A stretch of DNA of 64,000 nt, from the NCBI GenBank assembly GCA_900319005.1, contig ONMV01000004.1:62001-126000 (forward strand), written 5' to 3'. This DNA is from an uncultured Bacteroidales bacterium (GTDB lineage Bacteria; Bacteroidota; Bacteroidia; Bacteroidales; Paludibacteraceae). Below are positions 33,003 through 42,837 of the stretch, piece after piece. The translations under genes and the position numbers were made by a program. The notes under the pieces are model-generated. The model worked only from the letters and a program-made list of their open reading frames with translations. It ran no database searches and was not told the DNA's origin. Positions within the stretch are counted from its first letter, which is position 1. Each line of letters starts with the position of its first letter.

Positions 33003-33752
33003 TTAATCGAAGCTCAGGTATGGTGTTATTCGTTGCAGGTCTTCCTCGCTTAATTCGTGTAGCGGAAGGAGGTCCTCTGCGGAATGAAGAGTTTTACGTT
33101 CCCGTCTCATTGTGTAGATAGCCTTTGCCTGATGGTATCGAATATAGGGATGTTTTTGCAGTCGTTCAACTGAACAGGTATTGACGTGGATACGTTGTAT
33201 AGCAGTCGTGTCCGCAGTGAAAGAGTTGAGGAGAGTATCGAGGTGACATTTAGCGAATGGCTCGTCCGAGAGTTGGGAGGGGGAGTAATATCCTCCCAGT
33301 TGTTCACGATAGCGGATGATCTGTCGGGCGGTGTATATTCCTATCCCGCGAATCAGCATCAGGTCTGTGGTATCACAATGATTGAGGTCCAGAATGGTGT
33401 CCTTTTTGATGCGCTTGGTATAATGCCATCCCACTGAATCCCGCCAAAGAGAGTCAGCAATGCGGAAGGAGTCATATTGGTGCTGACGTGTTCGTTTCCA
33501 TTCGGCGCGTCGTATAGAGTCCGCTACGCGGAAGGAGTCATACCTCTGTTCGCGTTCTGCAGCCCATTGAGCATAACGTACCGAGTCGGCTCTTTTCATG
33601 GAGTCTTTTCGTTCTTCCCATGTACGATATCGTTTGGGAGCAGGCGTTTCTGATGGGGTGGAGAATGGCCATACAGATGCTATTATCCAAGCAAGAAGAG
33701 CGATACCAAATAGTATAGAAGCACCTATGCATTGTTCGCGGGAGAGAATCAT
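33003..33752 (-). CDS. Membrane-anchored helix-hairpin-helix protein (ComEA-like)
   Basis: The 249-residue protein has one N-terminal membrane segment (about 11-28), a charged region with two similar units (RYDSFRVADSIRRAEW and QYDSFRIADSLWRDS, about 69-108), then DNA-binding HhH units: LDLNHCDTTDLMLIRGIGIYTARQIIRYREQLGGY near 121 and IHVNTCSVERLQKHPYIRYHQAKAIYTMR near 185. It could bind incoming DNA in the periplasm, as ComEA does. A ComEC-like protein is encoded 11 kb away. It follows xseA by 15 nt. Confidence 0.82.
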   Translation of the reverse strand: MILSREQCIGASILFGIALLAWIIASVWPFSTPSETPAPKRYRTWEERKDSMKRADSVRYAQWAAEREQRYDSFRVADSIRRAEWKRTRQHQYDSFRIADSLWRDSVGWHYTKRIKKDTILDLNHCDTTDLMLIRGIGIYTARQIIRYREQLGGYYSPSQLSDEPFAKCHLDTLLNSFTADTTAIQRIHVNTCSVERLQKHPYIRYHQAKAIYTMRRERKTLHSAEDLLPLHELSEEDLQRITPYLSFD

Positions 33753-33767
33753 TTTTTTGAGGGCTAT

Positions 33768-34880
33768 TTACAATATACGATTAATGACGGAGTCGGCAGT
33801 ACCATCGGCGAGGTGGGTAGTGACGGAGTCTCCGGGCTTTAATTCGTGTACGCTTTTGACGACCTTGCCGTTCTTGGTGAGCAACGAATAGCCCATGAGG
33901 AATATCCTTTCGGGGTTACAGGCGGCGAGTCGCTGCTCAAGTAGTTCAACATAATGTTTCCGGATGAGAATCTGTCGGTCAGCAGTGCGTTGAAGACGCA
34001 GAAAGAGGTCGGTGATATGTGCCTTTTGGTTATCCATGCGGTGGATAAGCCATTCAGCGACAGCGGTGGGTGTCTTGAGGGCTTCATGTGCCACCATATC
34101 GAGTACGGAGATGTCCCGTGTATGACCGATACCGGATAGGATAGGTAATTCGAATTGTGCGCAGACTGCACATAGTTCGTAGTTATCAAAGCATCCGAGA
34201 TCGGACGAGGCGCCTCCTCCGCGGATGATTACGACTGCGTCGTATGTTGGAGGGGTTGAAGGTTTGAGTCCTTTCGACTGTGTTTGCAGAGTGGAGATTT
34301 CTTCAAGGGCGGCAAGAATAGATTGGACTGCGTGGTCGCCTTGCATGGTTGCACCGAACAGTTTCGTTTGGAAGGCATAACCGCTGTTATCCAATTGGTG
34401 CTTGAAATCTTCATACCCTGCGGCATGCGGCGATGAGATGACGGCTATTCGTCGGATCAGCGAAGGGAGGGGGATCAATTGTTGTGCATCAAGAAGCCCG
34501 TCGGCTCGCAGTCGGTTGATGGTCTGTTGGCGTTGGAGAGCGATGTCTCCGAGTGTGTAGGAGGGGTCGATGCCGATGATGGAGAGACTGAGTCCGTACA
34601 CGGCGTGCCATTGAATTTGCACTTCCACAAGAACAGCCATGCCGGCTTGAAGAACTTTGCCTGTCTCGGATTCGAAATATGCGGTGAGCATCTCTTGTGT
34701 ACCCGACCAACAAGTAGCCCGCATCTTAGCGGTGCCTCCGTCAATAAGCTCCAGGTAAAGATGCCCATTCTTACGATAGATACTATTCACCTCCGCTTTC
34801 ACCCAATATGAACCCGCCAGACAGTTATCCAGCGCGTCGCCTATCAAAACGCAGAGTTCGGTGAGAGTTAGTGTCGCCAT
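33768..34880 (-). CDS. xseA: Exodeoxyribonuclease VII large subunit
   Basis: The 370-residue protein has the N-terminal OB fold (WVKAEVNSIYRKNGHLYLELID near 25) and the XseA core with ISSPHAAGYEDFKHQL near 148, IIRGGGASSDLGCFDNYELC near 205 and SGIGHTRDISVLDMVAHEALKTPTAVAEWL near 238. With XseB it degrades single-stranded DNA. The C-terminal coiled coil is shorter than in E. coli. No xseB was found next to it. The start MATLTLTEL overlaps the end of the barrel gene by 13 nt. It lies in the middle of a surface-protein operon, an odd place for it. Confidence 0.93.
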   Translation of the reverse strand: MATLTLTELCVLIGDALDNCLAGSYWVKAEVNSIYRKNGHLYLELIDGGTAKMRATCWSGTQEMLTAYFESETGKVLQAGMAVLVEVQIQWHAVYGLSLSIIGIDPSYTLGDIALQRQQTINRLRADGLLDAQQLIPLPSLIRRIAVISSPHAAGYEDFKHQLDNSGYAFQTKLFGATMQGDHAVQSILAALEEISTLQTQSKGLKPSTPPTYDAVVIIRGGGASSDLGCFDNYELCAVCAQFELPILSGIGHTRDISVLDMVAHEALKTPTAVAEWLIHRMDNQKAHITDLFLRLQRTADRQILIRKHYVELLEQRLAACNPERIFLMGYSLLTKNGKVVKSVHELKPGDSVTTHLADGTADSVINRIL

Positions 34881-35932
34881 GGATCGCAGATAATACACCG
34901 TTCTTTTCCCGGGAAACCAAAGAGAACGGTAAAGCGGAAACCGATATACAGGTTTCTCAACCAATATTGCGCGGCATCTTTCGTCGAGAAAACATGATCC
35001 ATCCGATACGTGGGGAAATCATATAAGGTTGCATCCGGAATGCCGTAATATACATTTTGGGTGTTTGGACAAATATTCAGGATTCCGAAATCCACGAAGG
35101 CACCGAACCGCAGACGGCAGTCCAACCGGTCATTGGGCATGATACGATAACTGTGCGGGTTCTGAAGAGTCGTATATTCATAACCCATCTCTACGTGCGC
35201 CATCACGTCCAGTTTGAGTTTGAGAGCGTCTCCCTTTCGCTCAATAGGCACTTGGTAACGTAGACCGTGGTTCGCCATCTGCCCCCATACACCTACCAAG
35301 TCATCATACAATGCAGTGGTCGTGCCATGCATTTTCTGCGTAGTATTGCCCCAGAACGCATAGTTGAAATGTACACCGGCAAGGAAATATCCAATACCAA
35401 TCGGGCTGAGGATATAATGTCCTACATATACAGGAATCTGACCATACAATTGTTGCGCCATATCCGTGCGTTCTTGGAACTGATGTCGTAATGTGAAAGT
35501 ACGAGGAGTGACGCTTTGCCATGTCCCAACCAGACCGGGATGGTAGATAGCGGTGTCTGCAATCGAAGTGGATACACGTTGGTAATTGATACCAATACCG
35601 GCTTGTACCAAAAAACCACTGTATTGATATTCATAGATTATATGGAAACCAATAGACCCGCCTCCCGGAGTGATTCGCGCTGTGGGCATAGGTGAAACGA
35701 AAGAGCTCCATCCGCCCTCCAGGGACATACCTAAGAGATGGTGAGAACCGGTATATTGCGAGGCATGCAGACCCGACAAGACATCAGTCTTGCTGCTCAC
35801 CTCTTTGTTGGTGAAACCGGTCATTCCTGCCAAACTATATTCCCATCGCTCTGCGGCTGAGAATCGTCTTTGCGCCCGTACTAAAGACGGACACAGGCAG
35901 AGGATCAGAAGGATGTAGCACAGTTTTCGCAT
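34868..35932 (-). CDS. Outer-membrane beta-barrel protein
   Basis: The 354-residue protein has a signal peptide ending near VRAQ (residue 20). The rest is a series of alternating polar/apolar strands with aromatic ends (FHIIYEYQYSGFLVQAGIGINYQRV, IGIGYFLAGVHFNYAFWG, LRFGAFVDFGIL) and a final strand NLYIGFRFTVLFGF before a short Cys-containing tail. This suggests an outer-membrane barrel; I do not recognise the family. It overlaps the giant surface protein gene by 28 nt, so the two are likely made together, as in SprB/SprF-type pairs of gliding Bacteroidota. That analogy is inference. Confidence 0.7.
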   Translation of the reverse strand: MRKLCYILLILCLCPSLVRAQRRFSAAERWEYSLAGMTGFTNKEVSSKTDVLSGLHASQYTGSHHLLGMSLEGGWSSFVSPMPTARITPGGGSIGFHIIYEYQYSGFLVQAGIGINYQRVSTSIADTAIYHPGLVGTWQSVTPRTFTLRHQFQERTDMAQQLYGQIPVYVGHYILSPIGIGYFLAGVHFNYAFWGNTTQKMHGTTTALYDDLVGVWGQMANHGLRYQVPIERKGDALKLKLDVMAHVEMGYEYTTLQNPHSYRIMPNDRLDCRLRFGAFVDFGILNICPNTQNVYYGIPDATLYDFPTYRMDHVFSTKDAAQYWLRNLYIGFRFTVLFGFPGKERCIICDPWRH

Positions 35933-38900
35933 TGTTCTCTAACCATTATCTTCATTGCTCTATAGGGCTCTTCAGGTGTGTCGTACGACCATAACTGAAT
36001 GATGTACATACCGGGATCGGAAGGTACTTCTACCTCTGTCACATCTGCTTTGAAGACACCTTGCGATACCAGTCGTCCGCTACTTGAACTGATACGGTAA
36101 GTACCATCTTTGCGGGAAAGGATAGAAACGAAGGGATGACCGGGCACTACGCAGGTTGGGGTGACAGAGAGATACCCCATTGTAGGTGCATATTCGGGTA
36201 CTACACTGATCTGCTCAATTGTGATCGGGCAGGTAGGAATAGATTCCGTTTCGCCTTCTCGCGTCAGTTGTACGTAATACTCTGCACCCAATGTCAAACC
36301 GGAAGGTATGTGCAGATATGGTTGTGTCTGCCCAATCAGTTTGGTGTCTCCTTGGTACCATTGATAAGCCGACCATCTGTATCCTCCGTTATGCCGTTCG
36401 TTCAAGATACCAATCACATCTCCGTATCGCTGTTCAATAATCCATTTGGGATAATGCATGATAAATGTGGAGTCATGATAGCAGTCCTGCTCTTTATGGA
36501 GACATTTTCCATTATCAAGTACCAGACGTACAGCGTATTTATCGGGTTTGGGATATGTAGTCGGATCATCCTTGTCGCTATAGGGGATAGGCACCGTAAT
36601 CACCATCGGATTGGTGTATTGGTCAATGGGTACATCTATCATATCTTCAAATCCCATACTTCTGCCTGTTTCATCAAAGTAAAGCGAGTATGCTATCGGC
36701 TTGCGGTTGGTATAGGTATAGTATAGCTCAAACGCTGTTTGATTTTGACACATCGGATCTTCCGCCCAAATGGTAGGTATGGTAGGCGGAATGAGTTCGA
36801 TATGATGATAGATGAAATGATGACATCCCCATTCGTTCAGGGTAGTATCTACATAATCTCCTGCCTCGGTATAGAAATGTCCTGTCTCCGTAACAAACAA
36901 TGTATCACCATAGCAGATTGTATCGAAATGTTCCTCGCGCGTCGTATCCATCACAATGAGGTACAGATGGAAGACAGAGTCGCAGTCAACCCTCGTTAAC
37001 AACGAGTCGTATACCAATGTGTCTCCAATGGCTGCATGTTCGATGAAATGATCTCGCCATGTATAAGTCTCGTTTGCGCAGATCGTATCATATGTTTCTT
37101 TGAAATACTTCGGATAGACGCTCAGCCTCAACTCGTATATACTATCGCAGTTATTGGTTTTCGTGTAGAGATGATCACGTACGATCGTGTCTCCCGATGC
37201 AAGCGGTACAACGGTTATATCGCGGAACTGATACGTTTCATTCTCGCATATGGTGTCATAAACGATATGTCGGTAAGCAGGCAACACATGGGCACGGAGA
37301 ATATAGAGCGAGTCGCAACCTTTGATCGTCTTCAGACTGTCGATATAGGTTGTGTCGTACGGCAGCACGAAAGTGTCGGTGTCGAATTCATAGGTGTATC
37401 GTTTCCATGCGTGGTTCAACTCATCCGAGTAGAATGTGTCACCCGAACAGATGGATGCATGCATGAAATACATAAAGGTGTCGCAGATGGTGAGGTGATA
37501 GCGATAGATCAGACTATCGCAACCTCCGTCATGACTCTTGAAGATGACTTCTGCATACGGATCAGGACGTACGTTTCCTGGTTTCCATACCTCAGTCTCG
37601 AATATGGCATATTCTTCTCCGGAGGCATAATGGAGGGTATCTCGATGCACGAAAGTCTCTGACTCGCATATTGTACGACTGATAGAGATGAGGCTTACAG
37701 GTTTGACAAGGAATTCCAGAACAAAGACAGAGTCTCCGCCTGCAATTGTCTTGAGTGAATCATAATAGATACCGCTGGATGAATATTCATTACCTCGCCA
37801 AGGTACATTGTCTCCCCAGCATCCTTTGCCTTTCGCTACAAAACGATAGGTTGGCAAGATGGTCAGTTGGAGTGTAACAATAGAATCACATCCTCCGTCA
37901 GCTGAGAGTAATGTATGCTCTAAAATTGTGTCCTTGGGAAGATAATAGGTGATGAGTGTGTCTTCTTCCAAAACAGGCTTATGCGGTTTGAAAGGTACAT
38001 AATCCCGATAATACGAACCGCGGGTATCCGTGAAATCATAGTAGTGTTTGTCCTCATTATCATACACGGTATCAGTCAACTGAGTATGGAAAATCTTGTG
38101 TACATGCAGCGTGAGATAGTAAATACTGTCGCAATGGTTTTGCGTTTCATATTGTACCGTGTCATGATATATTCCGGGTACGAAGATGAGTGTGTCTCCG
38201 CTGTCCATATCCGGTGCTTTATCGCCTGTATAGCGTTTTTTCTGCCATTCAGCACGTTCGTTCTCGCAAATATGGAGTTCATTATGGTACTCATAAACTG
38301 AATCAACTCGCAAATGCAGGACAAAGAGACTGTCACATCCCATTCTGCCCTTATGACATTGCGCACACGTGCTCGTGCGTAATGAATCAATATAGGTATA
38401 TACTACACCGCCGGGCACATTGGTCGGGATAGAATCTGCCGTAATATATTTACCGCGTTGTACGTCCCATATAGTGTCGTGATCCTCCCAGTGATAGAAA
38501 GGTTTCTGTCCTTCCAGCGGTTGACAGGTGAATGCCTCTTGTTCGTCCAAATAGGTCTTATAGACCTGAATACGATGTTGCACGACAGAGTCACAACCGA
38601 TAGCAGTCTTGACGGTGTGCAATGTGTCCACTTCAATAAATTCTGCATCCTCAGGTACTGCTATACCACCAACACCTTCCGGACGAAGCGGAGACTTGAT
38701 ACCATATATAACAAGGTCGAAAATCTGAATGGTATCTTTATCGCACATGAACCGCGGGGTGATATCTACCGGCATTGAATAGACAGTATCAATATGTAAG
38801 GTCAGATGCCAAACCGAGTCACAACCATAGGTGGTATGGAACATGACGTCATACTTATAATCACCGATGTGTTCCGTCGGAATAATTTCTATCTTATGTC

Positions 38901-41900
38901 CGTTTGCATCTATAATTGAGTCCTGATCGCCGTTAAGCCATTCGTAGGGTTCAAACTGGCATACGGAAACGGTAGTGTCTTTATAGAAAATCGGATCAAC
39001 GTGCAAATGGAGCATCCAAATACTATCGCAAAGGAAACTATCTGTCTGAAGGCTGTCAATATAGTAATAATCACCGGGAAGGCGAATCGGAATCTCGGTT
39101 GCCTTTACTTTCTTGCCTGTTTGGACATCGAATAGGTCATGACTCTCGTGCCCCTCATCCCAGGTGAAGAGGTTGACTGTGTCTTGACAAAGCCCAATCG
39201 TAGTGTCCATGTAATGTTTTGGAGCACGGTATAGCTTGAGATAGAAGACGGAGTCATCGTTCAGTATGGTCTTATATGGATCTTTATAGATGAGCGTTTG
39301 GTACTCTTGCGGCAGATTAGCAGCATAGATAGTCATACGCTCAAATGGTTCTTTTTCGCCCTGTTCGTTAATTCGCATGTACTCGGGGCGTGTCTCTTCC
39401 CATACGAACCGGTCATCATTCCCGCAGGCGAACGCTTCAATCGTATCACGATAGACGGTACCCATATGGATAATCAACTGTCGGGTACTATCGCAAAATG
39501 TTTCATTCACAGCGGTTGTCTGGAATGGAATAGTGACTGTCGTTTCCGGTTCTGTTACCAATATATCGTATTCTTTGGTGGTCTTTGGTCCTCCATAGCG
39601 TTTCCCGTTCACTTCCCAAAAATAGACATCCTCCTGGGTCATCTTAACCGGATCGATGATGAAATAGGTAGGAAGAACGGTTAACTCCAAGGCATAGATA
39701 CTGTCACAACGGCTGTCATCCACGAAATAGAAATGCCCCACTGAATCTTGCGGAATGGTATCGACGGTGAGGTAACCGTCATTGGATGTCCATGACAACG
39801 TCCGGTTTACTGTATCGCGGCAAACGGTCATTTTAACCAAGTCATAAATCGGTGTTTCGGCTTGACTATACACTAAATGCAGATGGTAAATCGAGTCTGC
39901 CCCATAACGCGTATAACAACTGTCATAGTAATCGCCGCCTTTGGTGTAGGTGATGTCATTGTGGTGTCCCTTCCATTGGAAATCACGTTGAATGGCAGTA
40001 TGGGTACTCCAATCGTAACTCAGTCGGCACCATACTATTTCTTCTTCAAAACGGTACACTTTCGGAATAATCAGTTTGAGGGAGTTGATAGAGTCGCAGC
40101 CTTGCGGGTTGCCATTATTACACTCTTTACAAGTCTTCGTGCGAAGCGTGTCCCCGAATTCACCGATCCATGCTTGTCTCCTGTCACTCCAATACATGCC
40201 GCGTGAATACTTGGTAATCAGCGAGTCTCGTGTAATACCGTCCCGTTCGATCTTCCAAACATAGGTTGAGTCGGGGTTTTTCTTGAAATCCAGGGTGTCC
40301 GTTACATGCAGGTCGTAACTGGGATGCATAATAACATGCAATTCATAAATTGAGTCACAACCGCGGAATGAGAATCCCTGGATGTCTTTGTATTTGTTCT
40401 TTAGCTCACCTTTTTGGCAGTCGCACGAGTCGGTCTTCAGGTTAATATAAAAGACCGAAGTGTCTTGTGTAACACGCTGCGGTTTGGGACCCAATCCTTC
40501 CGTGTATTCCTTACCGTAATATGTGTGTCCGTGATATAATGTGTCTTGGTTTGAGCATAGATGAATCGTATCTACGAATCGGAAGGTGTCGCATACGAAC
40601 AACTCCAGCGTCACGATTGAGTCACATCCAAACTGGGATTGGTATTGACGGGTGAAGGTGTATTTGCCCGTATTTACAAACCATTGCCACTCCGGAATAT
40701 CCGTAGTGGTAGCTTTAGTAGCAACGAACTTGGTCTCCTGTTTCTCGCCTGCTTTGTATTTGGTCAGGTCGCCCTGTGTGTAGAGACTATCGTTGAAGAA
40801 CTGCAGTGTGTCCCCCATACAGATTGCGCGCCAGGTTGTATCATTGAAGATACGGGTGACACGGGTTACGGAGCGCAGGGTGTCCAAATCCTCATTCTCG
40901 CAAATGATAGGGGAACGATGTAAAATAATTTCCAATTCATAATCAATGAACTGATGTCGTTTCTTTATGTCCTCTTCTTCGGGTAAGATGAATTGGTATT
41001 TGTGCTTATGTTTTGTAGCGGAGACGGAGTTGTCTTCGAATGGGAAGAAATCATCACTCACCATCTCCCGTTTGCCGTCCGTTACATCGTACAAGTTCCA
41101 TGTGATACCGGTAACGGGTTTTTCTTCAGGCGTCTCTATCGTCCAATAAACGGTACTACTGTCGCAGACAATGGCGGTATCCAACCGTCCTTTACCCTCT
41201 GTCCATTCATTCCATTGACGTTGATACCAACCATGACCGTCCAGAGAGTCCATATCGTAACTCTTCGGAGACATTAATGCTTGCTCATTATTAATAAATA
41301 ATGAATCACCATACGGGTCAGGTGTGTAACCGAGTGTGTAGAAATAAGGCTGTGCATGCGTCAAAGCATAAACCATGCCCACAAATCCATCACCGGTCGT
41401 TTCTACATGATGATAGGCATTTGTGTTTCCCACTTCAACATGTGCATAAGACATGGAAGTATTCGCCACGAATGGTTTGAATGATACTGTTGATCCATCA
41501 ACCGTCACCTTCCCGACATCGGAGGTCTTGGTGACTAGATAGATATAAAATTCTTGCGGTGGGGTCTTTCCTAATACTTTCTCGGGGTCTAATTCGTGCG
41601 TAAAGAAGTTCATTGACTTGGCGCGATGGCTCCAAGATGGCATCATGGCGTTTGCTGAGTTACCCCATAGTATTTTAACGGATCTCCCGTCTATGGTCAC
41701 ATTCTCATCGTTGTCATGTGCACTGGATGTATAAGAATAAAGAATAACAGGATGGTCACTGGTGATGACAAACTCATTGGCATCTACGCCTACAATATAA
41801 TCTTCGTCAATAGATGTGGATTGCCCCTTCTGCGCTAATGTTAGAGTAGAGCCCGCGGTGTTATTTTCCGTCTTGACGGTGATATTTGTGTTGTCATAAG

Positions 41901-42837
41901 CAGCGGTAATTCGGAAATAATTTATTTTTGTGCGCTCCAATTTTGTTATATAGAACTCTGTACCCCATTGTGCAATAGGCAGACTCTGCTCTGTAGCAAA
42001 GTTGCGGGCTTTCGTCACACTGATAGGAATACTGGTCTGTTGGTTACCGTTAAATACAGCTATCGGTTTGTCGGCACAAATGAAACTGCCGCTAAGGTCC
42101 AATACATAATCTCCGAAACCTTCTTTTTTCGTTTTGGATGCTACCATATAGGCATCGCCTTTGTTGAGCGTAACAGTATATGGTGTTGCTGGATAAGGAA
42201 GCTGACCGGTAAAAGTAGTGTCCGAAGGGGAGTATTGAACGGTTGTCCCGTCTTCCGTAGCCACGATTGCAAACTCAGAGGAGAAGTTGTCTTGGGGACT
42301 ATTTTGTATATAATACTCCTTGCCTAAAGACCGCGTAGGCAGTATAAGCGAAGCCTCGCGATAGGAGTCTGCTATATCACCGGTTCGGTTATATGTAAAA
42401 CATGAGAAGAATTTGTCCTTGTCTTTTTGAGCCGCATAGACGTGAACTCCCTTGTAGCCTTCTTGGCGGTTCTCACTTTTGAACAAATATATTGTTTTCG
42501 CATAAGTCTCTTTATCTATCGTATAAATCTGCGTTTCGCCTGCGTTTAGATTAAGCGTGGTCACATTCGTTGTGCCTACATCAATCATAACGCTCATGGC
42601 TTCGCGTGCAGAGATAATCACCTGCATTTCGAACGGTTTGTTCTTGTTCTCAGGATTGGTGGCGTCGAACATTCCATTGTTCATGAAAGTCAGCCAGAAG
42701 TCATTGCCTTCCGTTGTGTTGAACTCCGCTTTGCCTCCCAACCAGTCCTTGTCTTGACTTATCAGACTCGTTCCTGCCGCTATCCCTTCAGACAGCAGCA
42801 ATATAGCAAGCAATAATATGTTCCGTAATTCCTTCAC
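35905..42837 (-). CDS. Giant surface protein with CDS-motif repeats and IgGFc-binding-like N-terminus
   Basis: With the GTG start at 42837 the protein has about 2310 residues. The GTG overlaps the previous stop (GTGA) and lies directly before a signal peptide (LRNILLLAILLLSEGIAAG); the longer frame puts 28 charged residues in front. The N-terminal 550 residues (TTEGNDFWLTFMNNG...) resemble the IgGFc-binding-like domain of Bacteroidota adhesins. From about 740 to 2030 there are about 18 units of 60-110 residues, each with a motif like GCDSIYELHLTV, often with a second Cys (ICENETY). The C-terminus resembles a T9SS sorting domain (YRISSSSGRLVSQG, DPGMYIIQLW) but ends with a Cys tail. Likely an adhesin. 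Confidence 0.8.
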   Translation of the reverse strand: MKELRNILLLAILLLSEGIAAGTSLISQDKDWLGGKAEFNTTEGNDFWLTFMNNGMFDATNPENKNKPFEMQVIISAREAMSVMIDVGTTNVTTLNLNAGETQIYTIDKETYAKTIYLFKSENRQEGYKGVHVYAAQKDKDKFFSCFTYNRTGDIADSYREASLILPTRSLGKEYYIQNSPQDNFSSEFAIVATEDGTTVQYSPSDTTFTGQLPYPATPYTVTLNKGDAYMVASKTKKEGFGDYVLDLSGSFICADKPIAVFNGNQQTSIPISVTKARNFATEQSLPIAQWGTEFYITKLERTKINYFRITAAYDNTNITVKTENNTAGSTLTLAQKGQSTSIDEDYIVGVDANEFVITSDHPVILYSYTSSAHDNDENVTIDGRSVKILWGNSANAMMPSWSHRAKSMNFFTHELDPEKVLGKTPPQEFYIYLVTKTSDVGKVTVDGSTVSFKPFVANTSMSYAHVEVGNTNAYHHVETTGDGFVGMVYALTHAQPYFYTLGYTPDPYGDSLFINNEQALMSPKSYDMDSLDGHGWYQRQWNEWTEGKGRLDTAIVCDSSTVYWTIETPEEKPVTGITWNLYDVTDGKREMVSDDFFPFEDNSVSATKHKHKYQFILPEEEDIKKRHQFIDYELEIILHRSPIICENEDLDTLRSVTRVTRIFNDTTWRAICMGDTLQFFNDSLYTQGDLTKYKAGEKQETKFVATKATTTDIPEWQWFVNTGKYTFTRQYQSQFGCDSIVTLELFVCDTFRFVDTIHLCSNQDTLYHGHTYYGKEYTEGLGPKPQRVTQDTSVFYINLKTDSCDCQKGELKNKYKDIQGFSFRGCDSIYELHVIMHPSYDLHVTDTLDFKKNPDSTYVWKIERDGITRDSLITKYSRGMYWSDRRQAWIGEFGDTLRTKTCKECNNGNPQGCDSINSLKLIIPKVYRFEEEIVWCRLSYDWSTHTAIQRDFQWKGHHNDITYTKGGDYYDSCYTRYGADSIYHLHLVYSQAETPIYDLVKMTVCRDTVNRTLSWTSNDGYLTVDTIPQDSVGHFYFVDDSRCDSIYALELTVLPTYFIIDPVKMTQEDVYFWEVNGKRYGGPKTTKEYDILVTEPETTVTIPFQTTAVNETFCDSTRQLIIHMGTVYRDTIEAFACGNDDRFVWEETRPEYMRINEQGEKEPFERMTIYAANLPQEYQTLIYKDPYKTILNDDSVFYLKLYRAPKHYMDTTIGLCQDTVNLFTWDEGHESHDLFDVQTGKKVKATEIPIRLPGDYYYIDSLQTDSFLCDSIWMLHLHVDPIFYKDTTVSVCQFEPYEWLNGDQDSIIDANGHKIEIIPTEHIGDYKYDVMFHTTYGCDSVWHLTLHIDTVYSMPVDITPRFMCDKDTIQIFDLVIYGIKSPLRPEGVGGIAVPEDAEFIEVDTLHTVKTAIGCDSVVQHRIQVYKTYLDEQEAFTCQPLEGQKPFYHWEDHDTIWDVQRGKYITADSIPTNVPGGVVYTYIDSLRTSTCAQCHKGRMGCDSLFVLHLRVDSVYEYHNELHICENERAEWQKKRYTGDKAPDMDSGDTLIFVPGIYHDTVQYETQNHCDSIYYLTLHVHKIFHTQLTDTVYDNEDKHYYDFTDTRGSYYRDYVPFKPHKPVLEEDTLITYYLPKDTILEHTLLSADGGCDSIVTLQLTILPTYRFVAKGKGCWGDNVPWRGNEYSSSGIYYDSLKTIAGGDSVFVLEFLVKPVSLISISRTICESETFVHRDTLHYASGEEYAIFETEVWKPGNVRPDPYAEVIFKSHDGGCDSLIYRYHLTICDTFMYFMHASICSGDTFYSDELNHAWKRYTYEFDTDTFVLPYDTTYIDSLKTIKGCDSLYILRAHVLPAYRHIVYDTICENETYQFRDITVVPLASGDTIVRDHLYTKTNNCDSIYELRLSVYPKYFKETYDTICANETYTWRDHFIEHAAIGDTLVYDSLLTRVDCDSVFHLYLIVMDTTREEHFDTICYGDTLFVTETGHFYTEAGDYVDTTLNEWGCHHFIYHHIELIPPTIPTIWAEDPMCQNQTAFELYYTYTNRKPIAYSLYFDETGRSMGFEDMIDVPIDQYTNPMVITVPIPYSDKDDPTTYPKPDKYAVRLVLDNGKCLHKEQDCYHDSTFIMHYPKWIIEQRYGDVIGILNERHNGGYRWSAYQWYQGDTKLIGQTQPYLHIPSGLTLGAEYYVQLTREGETESIPTCPITIEQISVVPEYAPTMGYLSVTPTCVVPGHPFVSILSRKDGTYRISSSSGRLVSQGVFKADVTEVEVPSDPGMYIIQLWSYDTPEEPYRAMKIMVREQCENCATSF

